A DNA stretch of 64,000 bases from an uncultured Clostridia bacterium (lineage in GTDB: Bacteria; Bacillota; Clostridia; TANB77; CAG-508): positions 1 to 64,000 of the forward strand of contig CANDKR010000002.1 of assembly GCA_947385375.1 (NCBI GenBank). Direction: 5' to 3'. A program made the translations under genes and the position numbers. A model generated the notes under the pieces. The model searched no databases. It saw nothing but the letters and a program-made list of their open reading frames with translations, and was not told where the DNA came from. Position 1 is the stretch's first letter, and each line of letters begins with the position of its first letter. This document shows positions 56,298 to 64,000 of the stretch, piece by piece.

Positions 56298-57330
56298 TTG
56301 AAGACAAATATTAAAAATTTCACTTTAGACGAACTAAAAGAAGAACTTAAAAATATGGGAGAAAAGCCATTTCGAGCAGAACAAGTATTCAAATGGCTTT
56401 TTAGTGATAGAGTAGAAACTTTTGATGAAATGACTAATCTTTCTTTAGATTTAAGGAAAAAACTTGAAGAAAATTATAGGATAGGAAAATTTGATATTGT
56501 AAGAAAGTTAGAGTCAGTTGATGGCACAAAAAAATATTTATTTGATGTTGGTGATGAAGACGGAAATTTAATCGAAAGTGTATTAATGAGTTATCATCAC
56601 GGTTATACTATATGTGTATCTTCGCAGATTGGTTGTAAAATGGGATGCAAGTTTTGTGCTTCTACTGGAATACCTTTTTCAAGGAACTTAGAACCACGGA
56701 GAAATAGTTGAGCAAATTTTAGCCATTGAAAAAGATAGTCAAATAAAGATTTCAAATATAGTATTTATGGGAATTGGAGAGCCTTTAGATAATTTTGACT
56801 ATGTTATGAAGGCTATTGAGATTATAAATAACCCAAAAGCTTTAAATATAGGTGCAAGACATATTAGTATTTCAACAAGTGGTCTAGTACCAAGAATATA
56901 TGAACTTGCAGATAAGAAAATGCAATGTACGCTTTCAGTATCTTTGCACAGCAGTAATAACAAAAAACGTAGCGAAATGATGCCAGTAAATAACGCATAT
57001 CCTATTGAAGAATTGATTAAAGCTTGTAAGTATTATATTAAAGTTACAAATAAAAGAATTTCTTTTGAATATGCTTTAGCAAAGGATAATAATGATAATT
57101 TAGATGATGCAAAAGAACTTGCTAAACTTTTGAAGGGAATGCTAGCACATGTTAATTTGATACCGATTAATAAGATAGAAGACGGAGCTTATACTAAAAG
57201 CTCGAATGAGAATATAATAAAATTTAGAGATTACTTAAACGACGCAGGAATTGTTGCTACAATCAGGAGAGAATTAGGTTCTGACATTGATGCAGCATGT
57301 GGACAATTAAGACGTCAGAACTTAAAATAA
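56298..57330 (+). CDS. rlmN: 23S rRNA/tRNA adenine C2-methyltransferase, with in-frame CGG +1 shift
   Basis: With the C at 56697 skipped it is 343 residues, full family length. Radical SAM enzyme methylating A2503 of 23S rRNA and A37 of some tRNAs. N-terminal helical domain ('EKPFRAEQVFKWLF'), radical SAM cysteines Cys-x3-Cys-x2-Cys in 'GCKMGCKFCAST' (~112-120), 'FMGIGEPLDNFDYV', and the methyl-carrying Cys in 'AACGQLRRQ' at the end. The shift lies in 'NLEPGEIVEQI', where E. coli has 'NLTAGEI', so frame 0 would yield the cluster site but no SAM barrel. TTG start after TTGGAGG. Confidence 0.92.
56697..56700 (+). other. In-frame CGGA, +1 shift site in rlmN
   Basis: Codon 134 is CGG after CCA (Pro). 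Skipping C gives GGA GAA ATA GTT GAG CAA, restoring Pro-Gly-Glu-Ile-Val-Glu-Gln, a conserved block of RlmN. Confidence 0.88.
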
Positions 57331-57347
57331 AAGAGGTGATGAAGAGT

Positions 57348-58079
57348 TTGAGAATACTTGGAAAATCTGATATCGGAAAAGCTAGAGAAATGAATCAAGA
57401 TAGCTTTTACGTTTCTGATAAAAATGATGGAATTAAGCTTTTTATATTAGCCGATGGTATGGGTGGATATAAAGGAGGAGAAATTGCAAGTAATTTAGCA
57501 GTTATGAGTGCTAAAAATTATATTTGCAATAATTTTCCTAATATCTTAAAAGAAAAAGAAGAAATTTTGAAATTGCTCAGCGACGCAATAGAATATGCAA
57601 ATTTTGTTGTATATGAAAAGTCAAAGGAAAGTGCTGAAATTTCAGATATGGGTACAACCTTAGATATTTGCTTGATATATAACAATAAAGTATTTATAGG
57701 ACACATTGGCGATAGTAGAATTTATAGAATAAGAAAAAATATCATTAGAAAATTAACTAATGACCATAGCTATGTTGCCAAACTTGTAAAAGAAGGTAAA
57801 ATTACGAAAGAAGAAGCGTATACTCACCCTAGAAAAAATATGCTTTTAAAAGCAGTGGGCTGTAATTCTTTAGTAGAGCCAGATGTTATGTATAAAGGTT
57901 TTATAAAAGATGATATTTTACTTATGTGTTCAGACGGTTTAACTAATATGGTTAGAGATGAAGACATATATAAAATTATTTTGGATAATCCAGAAAGACC
58001 AGTTGATATGCTTATACAAAATGCAAATAATGCAGGTGGTACAGATAATATAACAGCAATAATAGTAGATAATACTTAA
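57348..58079 (+). CDS. prpC: PP2C-type serine/threonine phosphatase (PrpC/Stp)
   Basis: 243 residues from the TTG at 57348, chosen because AAAGAGGTGA ends about 8 bases before it and the resulting N-terminus 'MRILGKSDIGKAREMNQDS' fits the family; the ATG at 57339 would sit on the ribosome site. Metal-binding Asp residues in 'REMNQDSF', 'LADGMGGYKGG', 'MCSDGLTNMV' and 'GGTDNITAI'; 'HIGDSRIYRI' is also typical. Removes phosphates placed by the kinase encoded 19 bases downstream. Confidence 0.92.
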   Translation: MRILGKSDIGKAREMNQDSFYVSDKNDGIKLFILADGMGGYKGGEIASNLAVMSAKNYICNNFPNILKEKEEILKLLSDAIEYANFVVYEKSKESAEISDMGTTLDICLIYNNKVFIGHIGDSRIYRIRKNIIRKLTNDHSYVAKLVKEGKITKEEAYTHPRKNMLLKAVGCNSLVEPDVMYKGFIKDDILLMCSDGLTNMVRDEDIYKIILDNPERPVDMLIQNANNAGGTDNITAIIVDNT

Positions 58080-58098
58080 ATTTAAGGAGAGATTAATT

Positions 58099-60162
58099 AT
58101 GAACCTTATTGGAAAAATGTTAAATAATAGGTACGAGATTTTAGAGAAAATTGGAAATGGTGGAATGGCAACTGTTTACAGAGCAAAATGCCATGTATTA
58201 AATAGATATGTAGCTATTAAAATTTTAAGAGATGAATTTACTACTGATAGTGAGTTTATCAAGAAATTTAATACTGAAGCACAATCAGCAGCAAGTTTAA
58301 CCCACCCAAATATTGTTTCAATATATGATGTAGGAAATGAAGATAATTTGTATTATATAGTAATGGAACTTATTCAAGGAAAAACTCTTAAAGATATTAT
58401 AACAGAAGATGGCGTTTTATCTTGGAAATGGTCTGTAAATATAGCAATTCAAATTGCCTCTGCATTAGAGACAGCTCATAAGCATAATATTATACATAGA
58501 GACATTAAACCACATAATATTATAATAACAGAAGATGGAATGGCAAAAGTTACAGATTTCGGTATTGCCAAAGCAGTTTCAAATTCTACTATAACAGCCT
58601 TTGGAACAACTATTGGATCAGTACATTATTTCTCACCAGAACATGCAAGAGGTGGTTATACTGATGCAAAATCTGATATTTATTCTTTAGGTATTGTAAT
58701 GTATGAAATGCTTACAGGAAAAGTACCTTTTGATGCAGATACACCAGTATCAGTAGCATTAAAACAAGTTCAAGAAGAACCTGTTGAACCAATAAAATTA
58801 AACTCAGATATTCCAATTGGTGTAAATAGAATTATATTAAAAGCAATGCAAAAAGATCCTAATATTCGTTATCAAAATGCAACAGAAATGCTTGATGATT
58901 TAAGTATGGCACTAAAAAAACCAAATGAGGATTTCGTAGTTTTAGCAACAAAAAATGCAGATTCTCCAACACAAAAAGTACCTACTATTTATGAAATAGA
59001 AATGCAAAAACACAATGATAGACACGCACCAAGACGTGGTGAAAATGATGATGAGAACTTAAGTAAATTTGAGAAATTTATGAAACACTTGGAAGAGCAT
59101 CCAGTGCAAAAAGTTTTATTAATATTAGTTATGTGTGTAGTAATTTTCTTAGCAGTTACCTTTGGAACACTTGCTATATTTAATAGTGCACGTCCAGAGC
59201 AAGTTCAAATACCAAATGTAGCTGGTGCTAAAAATGCAGAAAGATTAACAAAAGATGCGGCAATTGCTTTATTAGAAGAGTTAGGTTTTAAAGAATATGA
59301 AGTTGTTGAAGAATATAATGATGAAGTAGAAGAAGGATATGTAGTTTCTCAAACTCCTGAATTTAAAGAAAATTATAATATTAATGTTACAGAAAAAATT
59401 ACTCTTGTAGTAAGTAAAGGACAAAAATTAGTTACTCTACCTAAGAAAATTGTAGGAGAGGAATATTCTAAGATTACTAAACTATTAGACGAACTTGAAG
59501 TAAATTATGAAAAAATAGATGAACCTAGTGAAGAAGTTGAAAAGGGAATTGTACTTTCAGTAGAACCAGATGAAGGCGAAGAAATTACAGCAGCTGCAAC
59601 AGTTAAGTTAAAAGTAAGTTCAGGAAGTGCTTATGCTGATGTAACAATGAAAAATTTAGTTGGTATGACAGAAGGAGAAGCAGTTGATTGGTTAAAATCA
59701 CAAAAAGTGGTACCAGAAGTAGTTTATGAAGAAAATGCTGGAAAATCTGATGGGGTTGTAACTTACCAAAGCGTAAGTTCAGGTAAGGTTGTAAAAGAAG
59801 CTTCAACAGTTACAATTACAGTAAATAAACAACCTAAAAAATCAACAGTTACAGTAAATGTAAATTTACAAGCTCTTACAGGTTATACTCCACAAAAAAC
59901 AAATGTTGCTACAAATACTGTAGATAGTAATGGCAACACAGTTTATGAAGAACAAGAAGTTACACCAAATAAAGTTAAACTTACTATAAAAGTTGGTGAC
60001 GATACAATTTATGATCAAGAACAATATCCATCAGCTACAAATATTAGCCAAACTTTCTCTGCAACAGGGGTAAAAGAGGTTAAAATAATGGTAGATGGAG
60101 TTACTAAAAAATCTGAAACAGTAGACTTTAGTAAGGGTGACATGACAGTTTCAGCACCATAG
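58099..60162 (+). CDS. prkC: PASTA-domain serine/threonine kinase
   Basis: 687 residues. N-terminal Hanks-type kinase (~8-270): Gly loop 'EKIGNGGMATVYRA', Lys in 'YVAIKIL', catalytic loop 'HRDIKPHNI', 'DFGIAKA' and APE-like 'FSPEHARGG'. Juxtamembrane region, one span (~340-362), then three PASTA repeats (~370-575; 'VPNVAGAKNAERL', 'LPKKIVGEEYSKI', 'MKNLVGMTEGEAV') that bind wall fragments, and an extra C-terminal beta domain (~590-687). Senses cell-wall state and phosphorylates wall and division proteins. Pairs with the upstream phosphatase. Confidence 0.94.
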   Translation: MNLIGKMLNNRYEILEKIGNGGMATVYRAKCHVLNRYVAIKILRDEFTTDSEFIKKFNTEAQSAASLTHPNIVSIYDVGNEDNLYYIVMELIQGKTLKDIITEDGVLSWKWSVNIAIQIASALETAHKHNIIHRDIKPHNIIITEDGMAKVTDFGIAKAVSNSTITAFGTTIGSVHYFSPEHARGGYTDAKSDIYSLGIVMYEMLTGKVPFDADTPVSVALKQVQEEPVEPIKLNSDIPIGVNRIILKAMQKDPNIRYQNATEMLDDLSMALKKPNEDFVVLATKNADSPTQKVPTIYEIEMQKHNDRHAPRRGENDDENLSKFEKFMKHLEEHPVQKVLLILVMCVVIFLAVTFGTLAIFNSARPEQVQIPNVAGAKNAERLTKDAAIALLEELGFKEYEVVEEYNDEVEEGYVVSQTPEFKENYNINVTEKITLVVSKGQKLVTLPKKIVGEEYSKITKLLDELEVNYEKIDEPSEEVEKGIVLSVEPDEGEEITAAATVKLKVSSGSAYADVTMKNLVGMTEGEAVDWLKSQKVVPEVVYEENAGKSDGVVTYQSVSSGKVVKEASTVTITVNKQPKKSTVTVNVNLQALTGYTPQKTNVATNTVDSNGNTVYEEQEVTPNKVKLTIKVGDDTIYDQEQYPSATNISQTFSATGVKEVKIMVDGVTKKSETVDFSKGDMTVSAP

Positions 60163-60178
60163 TAAAAGGAGAAAAGTT

Positions 60179-60838
60179 ATGAATAAAGTATCAACCTCAA
60201 TATTAACTTTAGAAAAAGAAGATGCAGTAAAAACCTTCTATGATTTGGAAGTTGCTCATACTGATATGTTCCATATAGATATCATGGATGGTAAATTTGT
60301 GGAAAAAGATACCACAGAGCTTATGAAAGATTATAGTTTGACTTTGTCACATATAACAAATTTAGGTTTAGATGTACATTTAATGGTAGAAAATGTAGAA
60401 GAATTTATTGATGAATATGTTGATTTAGAGCCAGAATATATATCTTTCCATATAGAAGCTACTAAGACTAAAGAAAGAACTTTGGAAAATATACAAACAA
60501 TTAAAGATAATGGTATAAAAGCAGCAATTGCTATTAGCCCAGATACAAGTATAGAGGAGATAAAAGAATATATTCCTTATGTTCACATGATTTTAGTAAT
60601 GACAGTTATACCAGGAAAAGGTGGTCAAAAATTGATACCTGAGACTTTAGAAAAAGTGGCTAATCTGAAAAAATATATAACAGAAAATAATTATGATATA
60701 GACATAGAAGTTGATGGTGGCATTAACGGAGAAACAGCTGAAAAAGCTAAAGAAGCTGGAGCCAATGTTCTTGTTGCCGGAAGTTTTATATTAAATGCTA
60801 CTAGCTTCAAAGAAGCGGTAGAAACTTTAAAAAAATAA
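60179..60838 (+). CDS. rpe: Ribulose-phosphate 3-epimerase
   Basis: 219 residues. TIM barrel of the pentose phosphate pathway: metal and catalytic residues in 'FHIDIMDGKFVEKD', 'LDVHLMVENVEEFIDEY', 'VMTVIPGKGGQKLIPETLEK', and 'IEVDGGINGETAEKAKEAGA'. Often found after prkC with rsgA in between; here rsgA is missing and rpe follows the kinase by 16 bases. The N-terminal 'VSTSILTLEKEDAVKTFYDL' differs from the usual 'SPSILSADFANL', so substrate could in principle differ (allulose-type epimerase). Confidence 0.85.
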   Translation: MNKVSTSILTLEKEDAVKTFYDLEVAHTDMFHIDIMDGKFVEKDTTELMKDYSLTLSHITNLGLDVHLMVENVEEFIDEYVDLEPEYISFHIEATKTKERTLENIQTIKDNGIKAAIAISPDTSIEEIKEYIPYVHMILVMTVIPGKGGQKLIPETLEKVANLKKYITENNYDIDIEVDGGINGETAEKAKEAGANVLVAGSFILNATSFKEAVETLKK

Positions 60839-60851
60839 ATGGAGGTAAATT

Positions 60852-62171
60852 ATGACTAAAAAAATTATTCTAACGATTTTTGTAATCATAGCTTTAGTTG
60901 GAACTGTAGTCTATGCAAGTGAAGCACCAGATTTAGCACCAACAACTACTGCTAGTGATTTACAAAACACACCATTACTTGGTACTAATCCTGATGCTAA
61001 TGAAGTGCATCAAAATTATTTAAAAGAGAATTTAACACCAGCAGATATGGCAAGAATGCCAGATGCAGAAACAGGTTCAAATATAGAGTATGGAGCACCT
61101 GAAATAGGGAATGGCACAGAAGATGGTATTATGCCAATAAGTGAAGAATATGCAGATCGTGAAGGTACTATTGTTACAGGTGATACTTTTATAGGAGAAG
61201 ATGTTATAGAAGTTACAAGTAAACAATTTGATGGAAATGTATTTCTTACAGGTCAAAAGGCTAGCCTTACTAATTCTGTAGTATATGGTGATTTATTTGT
61301 ATTAGGTCAAGCTACAATTTTACAAAACATAGATGTAATTGGTAATATTTATGTTGCTGCTCAAAGTGCTACTCTATATAGTGTTAATTGTTCAGGAAAT
61401 ATGTATTTAGCAGGTAGTGCAATAAATATATCAGCAACTGCAGCACAAGATGTTTTTGTTGCAGGAAGTGCAATTGTTATAGATAAAGATTCATATATTT
61501 TAAGAAATTTGTATGCTGGTGGAGCATCAGTTACAATAGGAAATGTACAGATTGGAAGAGATGCAAATATATCAGCAAATGATATACAAGTATCTGAAGC
61601 AGCTGTAATTACTGGAAACTTAAATAAAGATATAACACCAGAAGAAATTGAAGATGCATCTTCTTCTAAGACTATAGGTGATGTAATATTTAGAATAGTA
61701 AAAACAGCTATAAGTGCTTTAGCTATTTGTGGATTTATATTCTTATTTGGTAAAGGCTTTATAGAAAAACAAAAATCAGATAATGTTGCAGGCTTTTTAC
61801 TTAAAAACTTAGGAAAAGGTGTATTATTTACAATTTTAATTCCTTTAGTTGCAATCTTATTAATGTTAACAGGTTTAACAGGTGGATTAAGTGTTATTTT
61901 AATATTAATTTATATAATTATATTCTGGATAAGTACATCAATAGTTTCTATTGCAATTACTGCTAATATAACGAAAAATATGGAATATAATGTTTGGAGA
62001 TTTTATGGAATCTCAATCTTGGTGGCAATAGTTATTGCAATATTAAAACAAGTACCAGTAATTAATATAGCAATTACATTAATAGTAGCATTTATAGGAA
62101 TGGGACTACTTTTCTCAGGTTTAAGAATTAAAAATGAAAATAAAGAAGTTGCAGCTGCAACTAAAGAATAA
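60852..62171 (+). CDS. Secreted bactofilin-like (polymer-forming) domain plus membrane region
   Basis: 439 residues. Signal or anchor segment (~1-22, 'IILTIFVIIALVGTVVYA'). A linker (~25-100) precedes a right-handed beta-helix with short repeats ('GNVFLTGQKASLTNSVVYGD', 'GNIYVAAQSATLYSVNCSGN', ~115-255), the feature of polymer-forming bactofilin-like domains. The last ~165 residues have four spans. This extracellular helix plus membrane tail type is common beside cell-envelope genes in Clostridia; function unknown. RBS GGAGG before ATG; terminator right after. Confidence 0.78.
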   Translation: MTKKIILTIFVIIALVGTVVYASEAPDLAPTTTASDLQNTPLLGTNPDANEVHQNYLKENLTPADMARMPDAETGSNIEYGAPEIGNGTEDGIMPISEEYADREGTIVTGDTFIGEDVIEVTSKQFDGNVFLTGQKASLTNSVVYGDLFVLGQATILQNIDVIGNIYVAAQSATLYSVNCSGNMYLAGSAINISATAAQDVFVAGSAIVIDKDSYILRNLYAGGASVTIGNVQIGRDANISANDIQVSEAAVITGNLNKDITPEEIEDASSSKTIGDVIFRIVKTAISALAICGFIFLFGKGFIEKQKSDNVAGFLLKNLGKGVLFTILIPLVAILLMLTGLTGGLSVILILIYIIIFWISTSIVSIAITANITKNMEYNVWRFYGISILVAIVIAILKQVPVINIAITLIVAFIGMGLLFSGLRIKNENKEVAAATKE

Positions 62172-62177
62172 AACGAA

Positions 62178-62210
62178 AAGAAAATCCTAATTTCTAGGAT
62201 TTTCTTTTTT
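62178..62210 (+). terminator. Rho-independent terminator after the bactofilin-like gene
   Basis: A 12-bp stem (62178-62189 with 62195-62206, AAGAAAATCCTA and its complement), 5-base loop and T-run. It closes the rlmN-prpC-prkC-rpe unit. Confidence 0.88.
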
Positions 62211-62226
62211 AGATTATAGGTGAAAT

Positions 62227-62865
62227 ATGAAAACAAAAAAAGAGGCAATAGAAATTTTAAAAATATTAAAAGAATATTATCCAGAAGCAACTTGTAGTTT
62301 AGATTTTGCAAGCCCATTTGAAATGGCAATTTCAGTTATGCTTTCAGCACAATGTACTGATGAAAGAGTAAATAAGACTACACCAGCTCTTTTTAAAAAA
62401 GCAAATACACCTGAAAAAATGGCAAAATTAAGTTTAGAAGAGATTGAGAAAATAATTAAACCTTGTGGTTTTTATAAAACTAAGGCAAAGAACATACTAG
62501 CTTGTAGTAAAATGTTAGTAGAGGAGTTTGGAGGAGTTGTTCCGAATAATATGGAAGATTTGCAAAAGCTAGCTGGAATTGGACGAAAAAGTGCAAATGT
62601 AATAATGTTAGAAGCTTTCAATAATCCACAAGGTATAGCAGTAGATACACATGCAAGACGTATTTCTAATAAAATTGGTTTATCTAAAGAAACAGAACCA
62701 GAAAAGATAGAACAAGATTTATTAAAGCTATTACCAAAAGAGAGCTATTATGACGCAAATCATTTATTCGTTTGGCATGGTAGATATACTTGTGTTGCCA
62801 GAAAGCCAAAATGCGAAGAATGTCCAGTAAGAAAAATGTGTGATACATATAAGGAAGGTAAATAA
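62227..62865 (+). CDS. nth: Endonuclease III (DNA glycosylase/AP lyase)
   Basis: 212 residues, full length. Removes oxidised pyrimidines. Helix-hairpin-helix 'LAGIGRKSANVIMLEAF' with the catalytic Lys region, catalytic Asp in 'VDTHARRISNKIGLS', and the C-terminal [4Fe-4S] loop Cys-x6-Cys-x2-Cys-x5-Cys in 'CVARKPKCEECPVRKMC'. The start follows TAGGTG. Confidence 0.95.
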   Translation: MKTKKEAIEILKILKEYYPEATCSLDFASPFEMAISVMLSAQCTDERVNKTTPALFKKANTPEKMAKLSLEEIEKIIKPCGFYKTKAKNILACSKMLVEEFGGVVPNNMEDLQKLAGIGRKSANVIMLEAFNNPQGIAVDTHARRISNKIGLSKETEPEKIEQDLLKLLPKESYYDANHLFVWHGRYTCVARKPKCEECPVRKMCDTYKEGK

Positions 62866-62866
62866 A

Positions 62867-63406
62867 ATGATTAAAGTATTTAAACATCTAAGAGTAGTAT
62901 TAAAGCATAAATGGTGGGTATTTAAGCTTTGCTGTATGGCAGGAATTCCTTGGAGAGGTCTAGTACATGATTTATCAAAATTTAGTTTTACAGAGTTTAG
63001 TGAAAGCGTAAAATATTTCCATGGACAGCGCAGTCCACTTGCAATTTGCAAAGAGACAGAAGGTTATTCTAAGGCTTGGCTACATCACAAAGGTAGAAAT
63101 AAACATCATTTTGAATATTGGATAGATCCGATGGCACCAGACCCATATCCAGTTATACCTTTTGTTTATACAGTTGAAATGATTTGTGATACTTTATCAG
63201 CAGGTCTAGTGTATCAAGGAAAAAATTGGAGACCTGATTATCAATTAGGGTATTTTACAGCAAGACCAGACAGAAATTATATAAATCCTAAAATTGTTGC
63301 AATACTTGAAGAAGTATATAAAGAAATTGCAGATAAAGGCGAATTAAAAACAGTTATAAACAAGAAACATCTAAGAGAAATTTATGATAGACATGTAAAT
63401 TCTTAA
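62867..63406 (+). CDS. DUF5662 family protein
   Basis: 179 residues from ATG 62867, one base after the nth stop; AAGGAAGG lies in the end of nth. The N-terminus 'HLRVVLKHKWWVFKLCCMAG' and 'GLVHDLSKFSFTEFSESVKYF' plus 'AWLHHKGRNKHHFEYWID' are hallmarks of DUF5662 (sometimes called catalase-like), with several conserved His and Asp residues that could bind metal, HD-like. Activity unknown. Confidence 0.8.
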   Translation: MIKVFKHLRVVLKHKWWVFKLCCMAGIPWRGLVHDLSKFSFTEFSESVKYFHGQRSPLAICKETEGYSKAWLHHKGRNKHHFEYWIDPMAPDPYPVIPFVYTVEMICDTLSAGLVYQGKNWRPDYQLGYFTARPDRNYINPKIVAILEEVYKEIADKGELKTVINKKHLREIYDRHVNS

Positions 63407-63416
63407 GTGATATAAT
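63388..63416 (+). promoter_or_regulatory. Promoter of galE
   Basis: TAGACA (63388-63393), 17-base spacer, TATAAT (63411-63416), 27 bases before galE. It overlaps the end of the DUF5662 gene. Confidence 0.6.
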
Positions 63417-63443
63417 TGAGGCATACTAAAAAGGAGGATAATT

Positions 63444-64000
63444 ATGGCAGTTTTAGTTACAGGTGGTACAGGATATATTGGAAGCCACACAGTAGTTGAG
63501 TTAATTAATAAAGGTAGAGAGGTTATTATAGTAGACAATCTTTCTAACAGTAAAATAGATGTATTAGAAGCAATAGAAAAATTAACAGGTGTTAGACCTA
63601 AGTTTTATAATATAGATTGCAGAAATTTTGAAGAATTAGAAAAAGTTTTTAAAGAAAATTATATTGATTCTGTTATAAATTTTGCTGGGTTTAAAGCTGT
63701 AGGAGAGTCTGTAAGAGAGCCTTTAAAATATTATGATAATAATTTAACTAGTGCAATGATTTTATTAGAGGTAATGAAAAAATTTAATTGTAAGAAATTT
63801 ATTTTTAGTTCATCTGCAACAATATATGGAGACCCAGGTGTACCTGAATATGTTGAAGAAATGGGAAGAGGCAAGACTTCTAATCCTTATGGAACAACAA
63901 AAGCAATGATTGAACAAATTTTAGAAGATTTATATGCTTCTGATAATTCTTGGGATATTTGTATTTTAAGGTATTTTAATCCAATAGGAGCACATGAAAG
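63444..64000 (+). CDS. galE: UDP-glucose 4-epimerase (3' end cut off)
   Basis: 185 codons are visible and the frame runs off the window; the usual length is about 330. NAD-binding 'VLVTGGTGYIGSHTVVELI', 'VINFAGFKAVGESV', 'FIFSSSATIYGDP' and the catalytic Tyr-x3-Lys in 'NPYGTTKAMIEQIL', then 'ILRYFNPIGAHES'. AAGGAGG lies 8 bases before the ATG. Interconverts UDP-glucose and UDP-galactose, so may feed galactose to the surface polysaccharide. No CGG is met in the visible part. Confidence 0.94.
   Translation, partial: MAVLVTGGTGYIGSHTVVELINKGREVIIVDNLSNSKIDVLEAIEKLTGVRPKFYNIDCRNFEELEKVFKENYIDSVINFAGFKAVGESVREPLKYYDNNLTSAMILLEVMKKFNCKKFIFSSSATIYGDPGVPEYVEEMGRGKTSNPYGTTKAMIEQILEDLYASDNSWDICILRYFNPIGAHE

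Noticed and set aside
14568..56700. CGG reassigned to another amino acid
   Set aside because: A pure codon reassignment keeps the frame. Here the downstream homologous sequence is always in +1, so a simple reassignment cannot explain the data.
14523..57330. Reading the broken genes as pseudogenes
   Set aside because: Each has exactly the same lesion type, no second stop or indel, and intact motifs on both sides. True pseudogenes would show mixed lesions.

Overview
The window reads as a chromosome segment of a low-GC Gram-positive anaerobe of the class Clostridia (Bacillota), probably an uncultured gut lineage. Supporting this are the very A+T-rich codon use, purine-rich Shine-Dalgarno sites, TTGACA/TATAAT-type promoters, a sortase, cohesin- and dockerin-like surface modules, a PrkC-type PASTA kinase with its phosphatase, a PyrK/PyrD type 1B pair and an S-box (SAM-I) riboswitch ahead of metK. 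The placement is inference; no rRNA or tRNA gene lies in the window.

Layout. 1-7.4 kb: cell-surface proteins (a cut-off Ig/MBG-repeat protein, two small anchored proteins, a sortase and a cohesin/dockerin protein). 7.4-9.9 kb: a tandem cassette of two Rpn-type PD-(D/E)XK nuclease genes, each behind an almost identical terminator-promoter-leader module and each with a strong internal start site. 9.9-14.5 kb: pyrC-pyrF-pyrK-pyrD and hpt. 14.5-20 kb: uvrC, a tiny membrane ORF, ispH, an rRNA-type methyltransferase, a pseudouridine synthase and a membrane protein. 20.1-24.1 kb: the dTDP-rhamnose operon rfbD-A-C-(unknown)-B. 24.1-25.5 kb: S-box riboswitch and metK. 25.5-29.5 kb: a two-gene FtsX/MacB-type ABC transporter. 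29.5-31.8 kb: dapA, an HD-domain gene, dapB. 31.8-56.2 kb: a large surface-polysaccharide locus (two-domain glycosyltransferases, ABC-2 exporter, GtrA, flippase, giant polytopic membrane proteins), using the dTDP-rhamnose made upstream. 56.3-62.2 kb: rlmN, PP2C phosphatase, PASTA kinase, rpe, a bactofilin-like membrane protein. 62.2-64 kb: nth, a DUF5662 gene and a galE cut off by the window end.

Main finding. Eight genes (uvrC, an RluA-type synthase, both ABC transporter genes, two paralogous glycosyltransferases, a polytopic membrane protein and rlmN) are each broken by one extra C, and the synthase by two. All nine extra bases sit in the same context: an in-frame CGG followed by any base, where skipping the C restores a glycine codon GGN and the expected family motif. 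I scanned every CGG in the window by hand. About 85 lie out of codon frame inside genes, none is read as arginine, and all nine in-frame CGGs are at these +1 shift sites. CGA, CGC and CGT are used normally for arginine. This suggests that CGG is an unassigned or 'hungry' codon tolerated by +1 frameshifting or by four-base CGGN-to-glycine decoding. A systematic sequence artefact is the alternative to exclude.

Other items of note: an intragenic small protein in each rpn gene (an RpnS-like arrangement), a leader module better conserved than the genes it precedes, an inverted pair of structured intergenic repeats with compensatory base changes, and a membrane protein gene split by two stop codons.
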